In this document: positions 10,926 through 21,784 of the stretch, in pieces
How positions within the stretch are numbered: position 1 is the stretch's first letter
Layout: the number at the start of each line of letters is the position of its first letter
Assembly (NCBI GenBank): GCA_033964015.1
Contig: CM066915.1
Location: 15,780,913-15,844,912, forward strand
Reading direction: 5' to 3'
DNA: 64,000 bases
DNA from: Scolanthus callimorphus
Taxonomy: Eukaryota; Cnidaria; Anthozoa; Actiniaria; Edwardsiidae
Position numbers and translations under genes: made by a program
The notes under the pieces: model-generated
The model's database searches: none
The model's input: only the letters and a program-made list of their open reading frames with translations
Told to the model about the DNA's origin: nothing

Positions 10926-11964
10926 GAAATCACTGTCAATCCCTGCAATCTGATTGGCTTACAACAGTGCGATTTATTCCCAAATCGCATCCTTTTGAGT
11001 CTAAATCGCATCTTTTCTCAGCCAATCAAAAGCGCCAAAATCAATCAGCCAATCAGATTTCAGGGTTAAAAGGCACTGACCAATCAGAATAAAGGAAAAT
11101 AATGACAGGAAAACCATCTTCCTGTAATTTTTTGGGGAAATTCTCCCCTTTCTTCTGCTTGAAAAGACAAAACTATGTATGATTTCAAGGGAATAATCCA
11201 GCACGTCTGGTGCAAAATTCCGGTCCCGAGTCCAGGAATCCGAGTCACCGAAAAACAAACAACAGCAAATTCCACAAAATCAAAAGATGATGATTTTACA
11301 TGCTTTCCGGTAGACAATGTGGTAGAAGAGCTGAAGTCTAAAGTGATCAATAAGAACACTTCCCAGCAAGTGCTTCCAAGTTAACACAAGACTGGATGAA
11401 AGTGTTCCGCAGATTCACAGCTGATAGTGAAACGATGCCGCCATCTTGAAAATCACCTCTGCTCACATCTATCAAACTCCACTCTCTTCAAACACGAAGA
11501 ACACTGCCATCCACAGCCAGATGCAGCAAGCGATGAAATTTAGCAATACAGCTCATGGTTTCCAAGCATAATTTGCAGTCAAGTTTTGGTTTTTAAGCCA
11601 TCGCAAGTCAGTTTTCGCCCAGCAAAGTCAGTTCCATCGCAAAACTTCAATATTTCTACGTCTCCAACTCCACTCCATCTCCAAGGCCGCAATAAAAGCG
11701 ACGAGGATTCCTTCCTTGTGTCAGACAATGGCAATTACTTTGTTGAATTGTGTATGGTGTGATTTTAAACATGAGTGATCTCAACTCTGAATGAACTTTG
11801 CAGATGTGTGATCGAAATCGTTTTGTTTGTCACATGACAATTTCTGCATATAATGAGTTCGATTTGCATATAATGTTATTGTGAGGCATTTCCGGTTTCG
11901 AGAAAACTAAAATGAAAGAATCCTTTGGGCCTCCAGAATGTGATTTCAAAATGGATATAATAAA
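10909..11964. mobile_element. 1,056-bp element with 24-bp terminal inverted repeats, inserted in the LINE
   Basis: TTTATTATATCCATTTTGAA begins the left end at 10909. Its exact reverse complement occupies 11941-11964, making a 24-bp perfect TIR. The element separates two RT segments of the minus-strand LINE. No transposase is seen. Near the left end are three CCAATCA/CCAATCAG motifs (about 11018-11085). Downstream of them on the plus strand is a 69-codon frame (11175-11384) beginning MYDFKGIIQHVW, which resembles a captured first exon with its promoter but is unassigned. The target-site duplication is unclear. Confidence 0.65.
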
Positions 11965-12690
11965 GTGGTAATTGAACTTCAGACCAAATTGCACTCCACT
12001 CAGTTCAATTACCATTATATATTCCATTAGATCCGAAATCGTGCGCATCGGTTCATCGATTATTCTTCCCTCCACAAAAGCCGCCTGATCCGGGTGGACA
12101 ATTCCCGGAAGGCATTTTACAAGACGACTACATAGAGCTTTTGTGCATATTTTGCGTCGACGTTAATTAGACTAATAGGACGCCAAGCTTCTATTACTCT
12201 TTTATCCTTTTTAGGCTTTTCTAGGAGAGTGATCAGCGCTTGCCTCTGGGTAGTCGTGAGACGACCTCTCTCGTAACCGTTATTTAGACATTTAACTAGA
12301 TCATCACCAATGTCGCCCCACATAGTCACATAAAACTCCTTAGTCAGTCGGGTGTTTTTTGATTTCCCATTGAAATCAAACTATTATAACACTCACTTAA
12401 CGTTAGTTTCCTTCACATTTGCGCTTCTCCTCTTCCGTTATTTTTGGAGTATTAAGTGCAGAGAGGAACTCTAAGCACTCATGTTCTGTTTTGTAACTTT
12501 TTTTCTCAAATAATGTGCTGAAATGTTTCTTATAATCCGTTATCTCCTTATTCCCTATCAATAATTTTTTAATGTGCGTCTTGCTTTTATTCCGTCTTTC
12601 TAACGATAAAAATACGCATTACTTTTTTCGCCGAATTCATGCCATTGGACCTTGGATCTAATTATAATGCTTTGCGTGACATATTAACGG
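11965..12690 (-). pseudogene. L1/Tx1-like LINE, middle segment (start of RT domain)
   Basis: Read on the minus strand from 12690 downward: RSKVQWHEFGEKSNAYFYR, then a helical linker (TPKITEEEKRK), then the RT start RQALITLLEKPKKDKR and WRPISLINVDAKYAQK (12117-12329). After a frame break it continues with EGRIIDEPMRTISDLMEYI (within 11830-12075). These are the standard L1-type RT segments that follow the endonuclease. In-frame stops and shifts make the piece non-coding. The upper boundary near 12690 is where a 2.7-kb insert begins; the lower boundary is the 1,056-bp element. Confidence 0.8.
11967..12013. repeat. 12-bp-arm hairpin beside the TIR element
   Basis: GGTAATTGAACT (11967-11978) and its perfect reverse complement (12002-12013) flank 23 bp. 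The hairpin abuts the right terminus of the 1,056-bp element and is foreign to the LINE coding frame. It is probably a separate tiny foldback insertion or part of the same mobile unit. Confidence 0.6.
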
Positions 12691-13080
12691 TCGAGTAACG
12701 GTATTATGTCAAGCTCAAGCAAGAGCTAGAAAATTATAGTAACTAACGGTCTTCAAAAGCGTTATTTTTACCTCTGCAGAGCGTTATTTTGTAGATAGCA
12801 GACCGTTAATAACGGTCTTGCAAAGCGTTATTTTTCAATTCCCAGAGCGTTATTTTTTAGATAGCAGACCGTTAATAACGGTCTTGCAAAGCGTTATTTT
12901 TTCTGCCCCAGAGCGTTATTTTTTACATGGCCGACCGTTACTTTTCTTTTTCCACGGAGCGTTATTTTCGTCCAACCGTTAATAATGGTCTCGCAAAGCG
13001 TTACTTTCAAGAAACGAGAGCGTTAGTTTCTATCAAAATCCGCATTCACAGTCGCTTTGAAAGAAAGCGTTATCCTAACC
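12691..13080. repeat. Degenerate tandem repeats built from ACCGTTAATAACGGTC
   Basis: At least five imperfect repeats occur with the pattern GCAAAGCGTTATTTTT, a short spacer, CAGAGCGTTATTTT, a short spacer and GACCGTTAATAACGG. The ACCGTTAATAACGGT core is itself palindromic. The block sits at the left edge of the insert that splits the LINE, the usual place for transposase-binding subterminal repeats. It resembles in style, but not in sequence, the CCGTTAGC repeats at 59.0 kb. Confidence 0.65.
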
Positions 13081-13216
13081 TGGACCATTATTGATTGATT
13101 CTCGGTGAACTCAACAAACAAAAAAGCAGTATTGAGAATGAGAAATACATTTATTTACAAAGGTTTTTACATGTATCATAAAATAGAGAATTTCATTTTG
13201 CAAAGTCCGCTCATTT

Positions 13217-13500
13217 TTGTCTATGACTGAACTTGAATTTCATGGTCCTCAGGCGGTCGTTCATCTTGGACTTGCACTTTTGCCAGCTCTTCTCGTCGTT
13301 TTCTCCTTCCGCTTGTACAGAAGAACTGAAATCAACATCAAAAGCAAAATAAATGTCGACATCCGGCTAATCGTGTATTTTCTTTGCGGCCGTAATTCGT
13401 TCGCTATGGCGCGTTCATATTCCGGGAGACCCAACGACATAGACGGCTGAACACGATTGTAATGCGCGAGAATTCGAACATCATGGCGAGTTTTTCGAAC
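13217..13500 (-). other. Possible downstream exon(s) of the minus-strand gene
   Basis: A weak acceptor (minus-strand CTAG near 13502) precedes frames rich in charged residues, including SWQKCKSKMNDRLRTMKFKF at about 13250-13310. These are compatible with further exons of the gene model at 13560-14866. No frame is open across the whole stretch and no domain is recognised, so this is only a candidate. Confidence 0.25.
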
Positions 13501-13559
13501 ATCTAGGTCTTCTTTTTAAAAGCCCTTTTCTTAAAAAAAACAATATTTTAGTACCTTTC

Positions 13560-14866
13560 AAGGAGTAACAAAGCTTCCAATAACTTCCTCGGGAAGATCC
13601 AAGGACGAGACTGTAGATGGCGTGGACGTGATTGTGGGACGTGCTACCGGCTCAGGAACGGTCGGGGTAGTTTCAGGGAGAGCGGCATCGCATAGCACTC
13701 GGAAATCGTCAAGGTTGATCGTTGACAAGTCTTCGGGTGACGTCTCGATAGTGCTCTTATCTTCCTCCTGTGAATAAGGGGAACAAAATAAAAAATATAT
13801 TAAAATCTCAGCTTTTGAACTCTGTGTCTTTACGGCAACATGTGACTTCCCGCCTAGTTGTTTTTACTGTGGATGAAACATACGGGGAAACATAAAGCAT
13901 TCAATAAAATCATGTTACTCACGGATAGAGAAGGCAAGGTTACGGTAGTGGTTTCCATCGGGTAAGCTCCAACGGTCACAGCAGTTTCCAGGGATTCTAG
14001 ACGCCCCAAAATCTTGTCAAGGATCCTGGTCTCCATACCACATACTGTCTCTTCAAGACGACAAACAGCCTACCGATAAAAAAGCATGATAATGAGAGCC
14101 CGATATTCACAAAACGTTTCGGCGCGCACACTTTACTATTATACCAAACCTCGTGGTTATCGTGCAATTATACGAAGGTAGCATGCTATTATCTCGGAAA
14201 TAGTACCTTGCACAGTAACTCATTCGTCTCTCGTTGCCTTTCCTCTGCCTTTTCTTTAAACTGCGTCAGCTCTGCGACTTGGTTCCTTAGCATAGCGCAC
14301 TCTTTTTCTTTCTCGATGAGCATCCTTTGGCAGTCTTCATTGGATTCTGACGGCGCGGATTCTGACGGCTTTTGGATGGAAGCGGATTCTGACGGCTTTG
14401 GGCGGTGAGTGGAGTCTGTTTTTTGCTGCGTTTTCCTTGTCCTCTCATCTCTCTCTTTCTGCTCCTCTAAAAACTGCTCATAACTTTGGACAGGTTTTTC
14501 TTGACACGGAGATTCATGTGATGGCTGAACTATAAAACAAAGCATTATCTATCAGATCAGGCAAAATTGGCATCTGTTTAGCACGGCCTCGCCACCATGT
14601 AGAAAGTGAACAGTTTCGTGTAATTCTCACTGTTTCTGATTTAGGCAATAATAAAACATGAAAAACTAACCTTTATGATTATTTGGAATCCAGTTCTGAA
14701 TAAATTCCGCCGGGAACCACTTTAACCCGAATTTCACCTCAACTTTGTCTCCGCATTTCAGAGGAGGATATCGCTGCCTTTTGCCTTCTGGCTCCACTGT
14801 CAGTCTGATCTCTTTCCTCAACGGAAAGTGTTCGCAGTCGAACCATTCATCATCAGTTTTCCACAA
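13560..14866 (-). CDS. Four-exon gene model, coiled-coil hypothetical protein
   Basis: Four minus-strand exons join in compatible phase. Exon A is about 14671-14866 (VKFGLKWFPAEFIQNW), with donor GTTAGT. Exon B is 14205-14533, with acceptor TATAG and donor GTACTA. Exon C is about 13927-14070, with donor GTGAGT. Exon D is about 13562-13769, ending at TGA. Exon A has hydrophobic/aromatic spacing typical of a small beta-rich fold. Exon B holds a Glu/Lys/Arg-rich coiled coil and three SESAxxxPSES-type repeats. Exon C is helix-prone with heptads (ILDKILGRLESLETAV). Exon D is acidic and Pro/Thr-rich. The A-B junction (NHK|VQPSHES) and the B-C junction (LCK|AVCRLEE) read through cleanly. The whole gene lies inside the insert in the LINE. 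No family is assigned; a DNA-binding accessory protein or captured host gene are both possible. Confidence 0.5.
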
Positions 14867-14977
14867 AACTTGCTAGCTTATTCAAATACGAAGAGGGCTT
14901 TAGACGCTTAGAGGAGTGATAGCACAAATGCATGCCCTCTGTGATGGCTTACGCACTTTTATATGAAATGCTTGATT

Positions 14978-15230
14978 AGCCTTTTGTGATCTAAAATTCT
15001 AAAGAAAACAGACGCGGGAAATTTGAGCATTGTGATCATGCGCTTTTGGGTTCTCGAATTTTAGAACGGACAATAGACACATCCGACCTTTTGTGATCTA
15101 AAATTCTAAAGAAACACACACGCGGCAAATTTGAACATTGCGATTCCCGAGCTCTAGAAAACACAAGTCAAATTCAGGGGGCAAATTTGAACACTGTGAC
15201 TCTCGAGCTCTACAAAACACAAGTCATTAT
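14978..15230. repeat. Degenerate ~90-100-bp tandem repeats
   Basis: The block CCTTTTGTGATCTAAAATTC occurs at about 14981 and again at about 15089, each followed by GCGGG/GCGGCAAATTTGA and ATTGTGAT. A third shorter echo (GGGGGCAAATTTGAACACTG) follows at about 15177. The repeats precede the plus-strand ORF start at 15249 and could be a promoter-proximal or subterminal array of the insert. Confidence 0.6.
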
Positions 15231-15248
15231 TCAACATTCAGCATCAAC

Positions 15249-15370
15249 ATGGATTGCGAAAATGACTCGATCAATGGACTTCACGAAAAACTGTCTTTAT
15301 TTCTTCGTGATGGATGCGGATGTCTTAATGGTCCGAATGGGAAATGTTGCTCGTCTCAAATTTCAGAAGA
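15249..15370 (+). pseudogene. Truncated N-terminal exon with CGCxNGPNGxCC motif
   Basis: The plus-strand frame starts MDCENDSINGLHEKL and continues LFLRDGCGCLNGPNGKCCSS. It has four clustered cysteines that look like a zinc site. It is cut at about 15370 where minus-strand LINE sequence begins, so only about 40 residues survive. Cys-rich N-termini of this style recur in multicopy cnidarian predicted proteins (from memory). It may be the first exon of the element that inserted into the LINE. The residues past the cut are readthrough into LINE DNA. Confidence 0.4.
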
Positions 15371-16033
15371 GGCAGCCCTCTCCATGTGTATCGCTTTGCT
15401 AAGGGGTTCCGCAGCCTCCAAATATCACATAAGTCCGATTCCGTCAAGATTGATTCTAGAGATTCTATCGAATGTTTTTTTAAAACAGGACCTCCGCCAA
15501 ATGCTTCTAGGCGAAGATTCATTACTACATTGAAATCTCCGCAACGCATCAGCTGTGTATTCACATTGTAGTCAATAGATTGTATTTTTGAATAAATTTC
15601 CTTAATTTTTTTCAACCTGTGATTTTTCGTCATTAGGCGCATTATAATTAATCAAAATAAATTATTGCTCTTGAATTTGACAGTGAGTTATAATGTATCG
15701 ACCTCCGTGATCAATAATTTTCCTAAGGATTTTGTAATTTAAATCCTTACCAAATAAAATCGCAACTCCTTTACTATCACTTGACCCATGTGACATAATA
15801 GTTTCGCCCCTAAAACATTTTTTCCAACTAGCCTCCAGATCCGGGGAACTATGCGTTTCTTGCAAAAACCTTACGCCAGCTTCTCCATCATGTTTTACAA
15901 TCCAATTCATCATTTTCCTACATTTCTTGTAATCTCTAAGACCTTTAACATTAAGTAAAAACGGACTGGTTGAAACAACCAATAAAATATTGGTTACGAC
16001 CAATATTGATTGGTCGTTCTGACCATTTCTCAA
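15325..16033 (-). pseudogene. L1/Tx1-like LINE, endonuclease domain
   Basis: Minus-strand frames 15662-16033 and 15325-15642 encode an apurinic-type endonuclease. Visible blocks are LLNVKGLRDYKKCRKMMNW, FLQETHSSPDLEASW (catalytic-Glu block QETH), SKGVAILFGKDLN, GGRYIITHC, GDFNVVMNLRLEAFGG (GDFN motif) and LCDIWRLRNPLAKRYTWRG. A frame break lies near 15655. The final His-containing part is lost to the insert beginning near 15370. This is the 5' part of the LINE continued at 11965-12690 and 9827-10925; no upstream ORF1 is visible, so the copy is probably 5'-truncated. Confidence 0.8.
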
Positions 16034-16110
16034 ATGGTTGTTATTGTAACCAAATACAACTTGGTTGAAACATCCATTTCACAACTGGTTAGAGTACATA
16101 ACCCAAAAAA
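15960..16110. repeat. Short TTGGTT/AACCAA palindromic repeats
   Basis: TTGGTTGAAAC and its reverse complement GTTTCAACCAA-like blocks alternate through this stretch (for example ACCAATATTGATTGGT). It looks like a tiny foldback element at the 5' edge of the LINE. Confidence 0.45.
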
Positions 16111-17845
16111 AACCGGCTAAAACAACTATTACATTTTGGTAAGATTCCACTGTAGAGTTGTTCTTATCTTCCTTGTATGGCTTTCACAAGTGCAAGTTTC
16201 AAATGAATACATCATTTAAAGAGACCATAACCCCCCCCCCCCCCTAACACTCACACACACAACCCTGAAAAGCTTCTAGAAAGAAACATCATCCTTTTTT
16301 AATTTTATTTGGAGGAGATATGGCCCAGGGGATATGGCGATATACATGAACCAGTACAGATGCTAGCTTTTGTTCACTTGCCCTCTTCAATCCTTATTTT
16401 AATTATCGATCATAGTCAATTACTGAAGCCTAGTTCCTGGAGCTCTGTGTGTGCTTCCTGTGGTAAATGGTTGTCACGTAACCATGGGAACTGACACTTT
16501 GCCTTGTCTCCCTCATTACTGAGCCAATCACCATCTTGGTTTTTTTTCTTATTATTATTTTCAATTATGAATTAGAATCTCTCAGGAATATATATATATT
16601 TGGGCAGCTGTATTTGGACAAGAGGGAAATCAATGTTTAAGTGGGTTAGGAAATCATTTTTCAAAGAACATAAGGTATTTTCATTGTCTATTTTTATTTC
16701 GTTTATTGTAGCATGCTCAAGGGTAAAATGGCTCAGCAGCGCAAGACCCTTGAACATATCACTGTTGTATACATATATATCTACTGTCTACCTCAAGCCC
16801 AAAATTTCTCAGCAGTAAAAAAAAAGGAATGTTGATTGTTGAATAAAAGAAGTGCAATTTGAAAATTAAAAACATTGAACAGTTGAAAATAAACAAGTTG
16901 CTGCAGAAAATAAGTCTTAGGGCTACATATTATTTTTACTCTTAAAAAATAATTTGTTGAGATATCACAGTGAGTGTAATATGGTCTGGTCAGATATGTC
17001 TAAGCAAGACATATCATACAGTATGGAATCATACAGTATTCTACTATTTTCGAAAAGAATGTTATTTAAACTTGTTGGGTGCCCTATAAAAGTACAATGT
17101 GCTTTTGCCAGAGACTGAGAATTCAAGACTTCATTATGTTGAATTATGAATTTATAATTACCGATTCAAGCATAAGTGGGCGGTCGATCCCTTTTATACA
17201 AGAATCTCGCATTTTAAGGCTGCACATTCAAAATAAGTATGAATGTTGTTTATTTGGCGTTCATAGCTCGTTTGGTTCAAGATACTCAACATTGTCATTG
17301 TGTGTATTTTTAATTTCATATCAGGCTGAACAATTTTCAAACTTGGAAATTTGATAGCAAAAGCTGTATATAGGCAAATGCCTATATAATTCAAGGTTTA
17401 GTTTATTACTGTTTCCATGGTAACTAGTGCTGTTTATTTAACAAAATAGGAAAAATCGGAAACTTATTCACCTACAAGTGAAGTGCTACACTAATTTGCC
17501 AAAAAAAATACTCTGAGTTGTGTTTTGCTAAGTTGCAAAGTAAAAATCTTGAAAATCTCTTCCCATTGATGTCAATTTGCAATGTCAATCATTACAAAAT
17601 TTTGCATCATATTGGTGCTTTAAATAATGGCTGCTGCCAGACATGTGTTGGGCCATCCCGATTATCAGCTTTTGTGACCAGGCAAGACAAAGATTTGACC
17701 CATCAAAACTGATGACCAACCATTATTTTTAGCCCTGTGCTATTTCAAGAACAGAACCATTTTCTTCAAAAACATTTATAAAAGAAGGACCACAATATTC
17801 CGCTGCCGCCACTTTGCATTAATTTTAATTTTTATGTGTTTCCAG
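16111..17845. other. Non-coding, no gene recognised
   Basis: AT-rich sequence with a 14-base C run at 16231-16244 followed by a short CA-rich tract. Open frames are below 95 codons and show no domain. It may be intronic sequence upstream of the exons at 17846. Confidence 0.5.
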
Positions 17846-18463
17846 AGGTGCAGAGCCAATTTGTCTTGACAGCTCTCACCCATGCTGTAGGGGAACGGAA
17901 GGCCAGGGATCACCATGTGGGTGACATGTTTTTGAAAGTTATTGAGGTAAGTACAATTACAATTCCCTGATTACGGGTAGCTTCCACATTACAATAATTC
18001 ATACCACAAAGACCTCACCTACTAGGACATTATTTAACATGATTACCCCCACTCCACCACCACGGTTGACTACAACCTTGCTCTCAGGTTATCCATAATA
18101 ATATGAAAATTCTGTTTTTGTTAACAGGTTGATGATGAGACGGACCCAGCAAAGGTTGTCGATGCCACAACCTCACAAAGAATAATTGCAACTGGCAAAG
18201 CTGGCCAGTTTGCTTCCCTATGTATCGCAGTAGAGGGCATGGTTGTCTGTAAGTTTGCCAAAGTGAAGGTCTCCCAGGCCATACCACTTTTGGCAACATA
18301 TTATACATTTACTATGGCCTATCCTAGAGGACCGTCAGGTCATTGTAAGAATGTATTATTTTTCATTGAGCACTTCCTACTTGATGTGCCTGCTAGAGGC
18401 ATGCCTTTGGGTGTTTCCATCTGTAAAGGTGGAAATTGTTGCCATTTTTCAGCATTTATATGG
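17846..18463 (+). CDS. Two exons of an uncharacterised gene (C-terminal region)
   Basis: Exon 1 (17846-17946) follows an acceptor TTTCCAG and ends at donor GTAAGT. It encodes VQSQFVLTALTHAVGERKAR and then DHHVGDMFLKVIE. Exon 2 (18128-18463) follows acceptor TTAACAG and ends at donor GTAAGT. It encodes VDDETDPAKVVDATTSQRII, continuing to FASLCIAVEGMVVC, LLATYYTFTMAYP and FFIEHFLLDVPA. The exons join in phase 0 and both have good consensus splice sites. The pattern with a YxFxxxYP block resembles the C-terminal region of uncharacterised proteins in fish and invertebrates (recollection, not a search). It is the best candidate here for host coding sequence. Exons upstream and downstream were not found, so the gene is partial or decayed. 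Confidence 0.55.
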
Positions 18464-21148
18464 GTAAGTGATTTTAAGTTTTTAGAATTAAGACTAGAAA
18501 TTCCATTTTTATGAACATAAACCCTCTTTCAAGAAGCCTAGGATTCTCCTTGAGAGCAGAACTTACTCAGGCACTACAGATTAGGTGCACGATAAAATAG
18601 CCTCAGTGGTACCTGAAATAAGGTAGAATTTTCTTAAGGGGACTAACTTACACTTCCTTGATAGGTGACTATATGGAATAGACCAATAAAACATATCTGG
18701 AATTATCTCTGAAGAATTGAATGCCAGTGGAGAGAAAAGTGTTATAGTTATACTTTTGTAGAACATTATGACAGTCATTTTTCAATTAAACCGTCTTTTA
18801 TGTGTAGTGTGAGAAGAATTCCCAAAGCAAACCATAATAGGTTCACTAAAAAATAAGAATGTTAATCATTACAGGGTCCTGGCTACTTCATTAGAGGGCT
18901 ATCATGTTTTCGTTATTATATATATATAGTAATTAAGAAAATATTTTGTTGTAAATAAGAATCTCTCATTTTAAGAAATCTTTAATAAAAGTGATTATAA
19001 CCAAGCGTAACAACTTTTTTCAACTAGAAAATAATTGGTCAAATTTGATTGTCCTCCTCTATCGGATCATCCCAAGGGACACAAGTGCTCTATTTGCCGA
19101 TCAACATGTCGTCATAAAAGGAGTTAGACGCTGAAATTCAGAGCATACCTAGACTGACTAGTTTGGTTTCGCTTAGAGAAATTTGAAAGAACAACTTGGC
19201 CGCTCTGGGAAATTGTTAGTGCATAATCAACATGCACCGTATTTAGCATCTGCGAGTGAATGAGTTCTGTGAACGTTTGGTCTGAATATCACATGAACTA
19301 GTTTAAATCGACAGCAATTCATATTAGCTATTTGTTATATATTGCTTGGGTACTATGTATGTGATTATCATAACTCCACAAATATGACGAAATATTATTC
19401 CAAATATGAAAGACATGCTGAACCCGCAAAATTCATGCTCGCACTAAAAGCCGATTTTTGTACACCTTGTCATAAATGCGCAACATAAACATCGTACGTC
19501 CCATGAACTATTCGTATAGGAGATGGGAACTCATGAAGGTTTCGCGTTTTGAGCAATATTCTAAACCACGTCGTTTTGTAGCTGGAATCTTTTTGTTGTG
19601 TGTGCGAACGGTGGTGCACATTTCACAGGCACGGATGAAACATTCCGGCATGCATGCTGCAAAAACAACGCTAAACCATACATAACTCTTTTAGTTTTTC
19701 CTTTGTTTCAAATAAAGTAAACAGATAATTTGTAAAAATGGGGTTAAAATTGATTTTTTCTAATCCAACCCTCCCAAATATAAGTTTTAGAATAAATGAT
19801 TCACTAGGAATAATATTAATACGCTGCGTGTTTTATTATGCAAATTAAGTAAGAATAATTAATTCAAAGTCAAACGTCGCCGATCTTCGTACACTGCTTT
19901 AAAACGGCCACCGGCGTCATGAGGAAAAGCAAAGCCGATGTTCCTCCTTCACCAAAAACTTAAAAGGCCGCCCATCATGCGCTTCAAAGCACAGATGCAA
20001 TGCATGTTGTGTCTGGGAGGCGAGCGGCCGACAAGATAGTACTGCAAACGACCATCATGTGTTGGGATCTATGAGGCTATGACAAGGCACTGTCCTGTAG
20101 GAGAAGCAGAACAATTCAATCAATACATCCGTAGGCTACCCAGGCTACTGACTTGAGAGAAGAATAAACGGCAAAATACAGAGAATGTATTGACATATAT
20201 GACATATTGAAAAATATACGATGGAAATTTTAAAATCGCGAATAAAAAACTGTTCTACAATAATATCTAGTTGTACTTCTCTTGAAATCTGCGAAAATTA
20301 TGGGGCTCTGAGCCCTTTTACTGTTCGCTCGCTCCTTATACAATAAAATTCAACGGATTGAAAAAAGGCCACCAAGATGGGTTCGACTTCAGAATACATC
20401 CTACAATGCCCGGCAAATGGAAAGAGAGTTGATGAGAGTATGCGATCAAACATGAGCTCATCACAGTTTGATTAAGATGAAATTGCCCAGAGACCCAAGA
20501 GTTACAAAGTTTGGCCTCTGAGCATATGCAATTTCACTGGGTAGATGAGTCTATTTAATGTGACATTCCATTATAAGTTTTGCAGGAGATATTATGGAGA
20601 TATGAGACAGATCATCCGAAAATTAAGTGGGAGACAAGGTTAACACCCTGGAGTCTCCCGCAAAATGTGCATGAGTTGGCATCTTTGCTGCCCCTATTTT
20701 TATTTTATTTTTATTTTGTAAAACCCTAGATCCAGCCCTTACATCTAAGAATGATTTCTATAGATGAGCAGCTCGTTTTATATATGGCACAAAGTAAGAA
20801 CAGAAACAACGAAAATGTTTTACACGGCAAGATATTAAATCACACAGCTTACAAAACAAAACGAGTGAAATTTAGAAAACAAATGTCATGCCTTGTTCGA
20901 TGAAACCTCCGTTTTGATGTGTTTTCAAGTCCGTTAAAACATGTACACAAGTAGCAAAAAGTATTCAGCAGAGTATTCAGCACTAATGAGTAAACAAATA
21001 GATAACCAAGCCTCGCGAAAGAGTACAAGAAGAGCATGAACCTGAGGTAGTGGCCATTGCGTTGTTTGTACTATCGTAGGACTCCTTCATCGTTGTTAAT
21101 TAAACACTATATAGCAATGGAGAAGCTGTATTTCTTCATGAAGGAGTC
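18464..21148. other. Non-coding, no gene recognised
   Basis: No open frame above 92 codons shows a domain. Local oddities are a TA-rich stretch near 18920 and short direct repeats (CAGAGTATTCAGCA) near 20967. It may be intron or intergenic DNA. Confidence 0.5.
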
Positions 21149-21784
21149 ATGGTAGTCATAGCGTGTTCGATCCCCAACTCTGCCTTCAAGACAGACGATG
21201 TGTCAGAGGCGATCGCCATTGCCCTGCTGTCGAACCATGCGCTAGCTCACACTACTGCTGTCAACTCTGCACCAGTCCAAAGGAGAGGGCCGAAGCTCGA
21301 GCGGACAAGGATTGATGTAGGTGTATCAGTCGAAGAATGAAATGTTTTCGTCCGCAGATGGGATGTTTTTCGTACGGGCATCGACAAAGCATCAGCCCCG
21401 ACCCAACTATTCCAGTGTTGCTGGGACGGAACTTGGAGACAGCCTGCTCAAAGCTAATCGTCACGTAGCTTCTGAAAGCCTACCCACTCTTCTTGCCGCC
21501 ATGCGTTCCCTTGCAGTCACTCCAGTGTCTACCTGTGTTCTCCGAACAGAGCTCCTACAACTCCGCCAAGATCGCGGCGAGGCCGTCCGTGCCTTTGCTG
21601 CACGAGTGCGTGGAAAAGCAGAAACGTGCGCATACAGTACGACCTGCGAGTGCGGCAAAAGCGTAGACTACACAAACCACACTATCCGCGACGTCCTCTT
21701 GAACGGGTTATACGACCCCGACATCCGCCGCGAGATCCTGGACACTAACCGATATTCTCAACAAAGCGCTAAAGGACAAGTGTG
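21149..21784 (+). pseudogene. LTR-retroelement gag fragment
   Basis: The frame 21149-21340 (VVIACSIPNSAFKTDD) ends at a TGA where the aligned residue would be Trp. The same protein continues NVFVRRWDVFRTG, then shifts into the frame 21321-21784: LGDSLLKANRHVASESLPTL, LRTELLQLRQDRGEAVRAFA, ARVRGKAETCAYSTTCECG, TIRDVLLNGLYDPDIRREIL. The helical composition and the RxEAVRAFAARVRGKAE block are typical of retroelement capsid proteins that carry the LLNG signature. A further shift occurs near 21750. The gag is abruptly cut at about 21785 where the 925-bp array begins. A Pao/BEL or Ty3-type origin is likely; the strand is opposite to the protease fragments in the array. Confidence 0.65.

Larger units (their letters stand above)
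12691..15370. mobile_element. Composite insert splitting the LINE between endonuclease and RT
   Basis: LINE homology stops near 15370 (after YTWRG) and resumes near 12690 (IIIRSKVQW). The intervening 2.7 kb is unrelated. It carries subterminal-style repeats at the left, a spliced minus-strand gene model in the middle, 90-100-bp tandem repeats near the right and the start of a plus-strand ORF at the extreme right. No matching terminal inverted repeats were found by eye, so it may be one gene-carrying element or several successive insertions. Confidence 0.5.
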
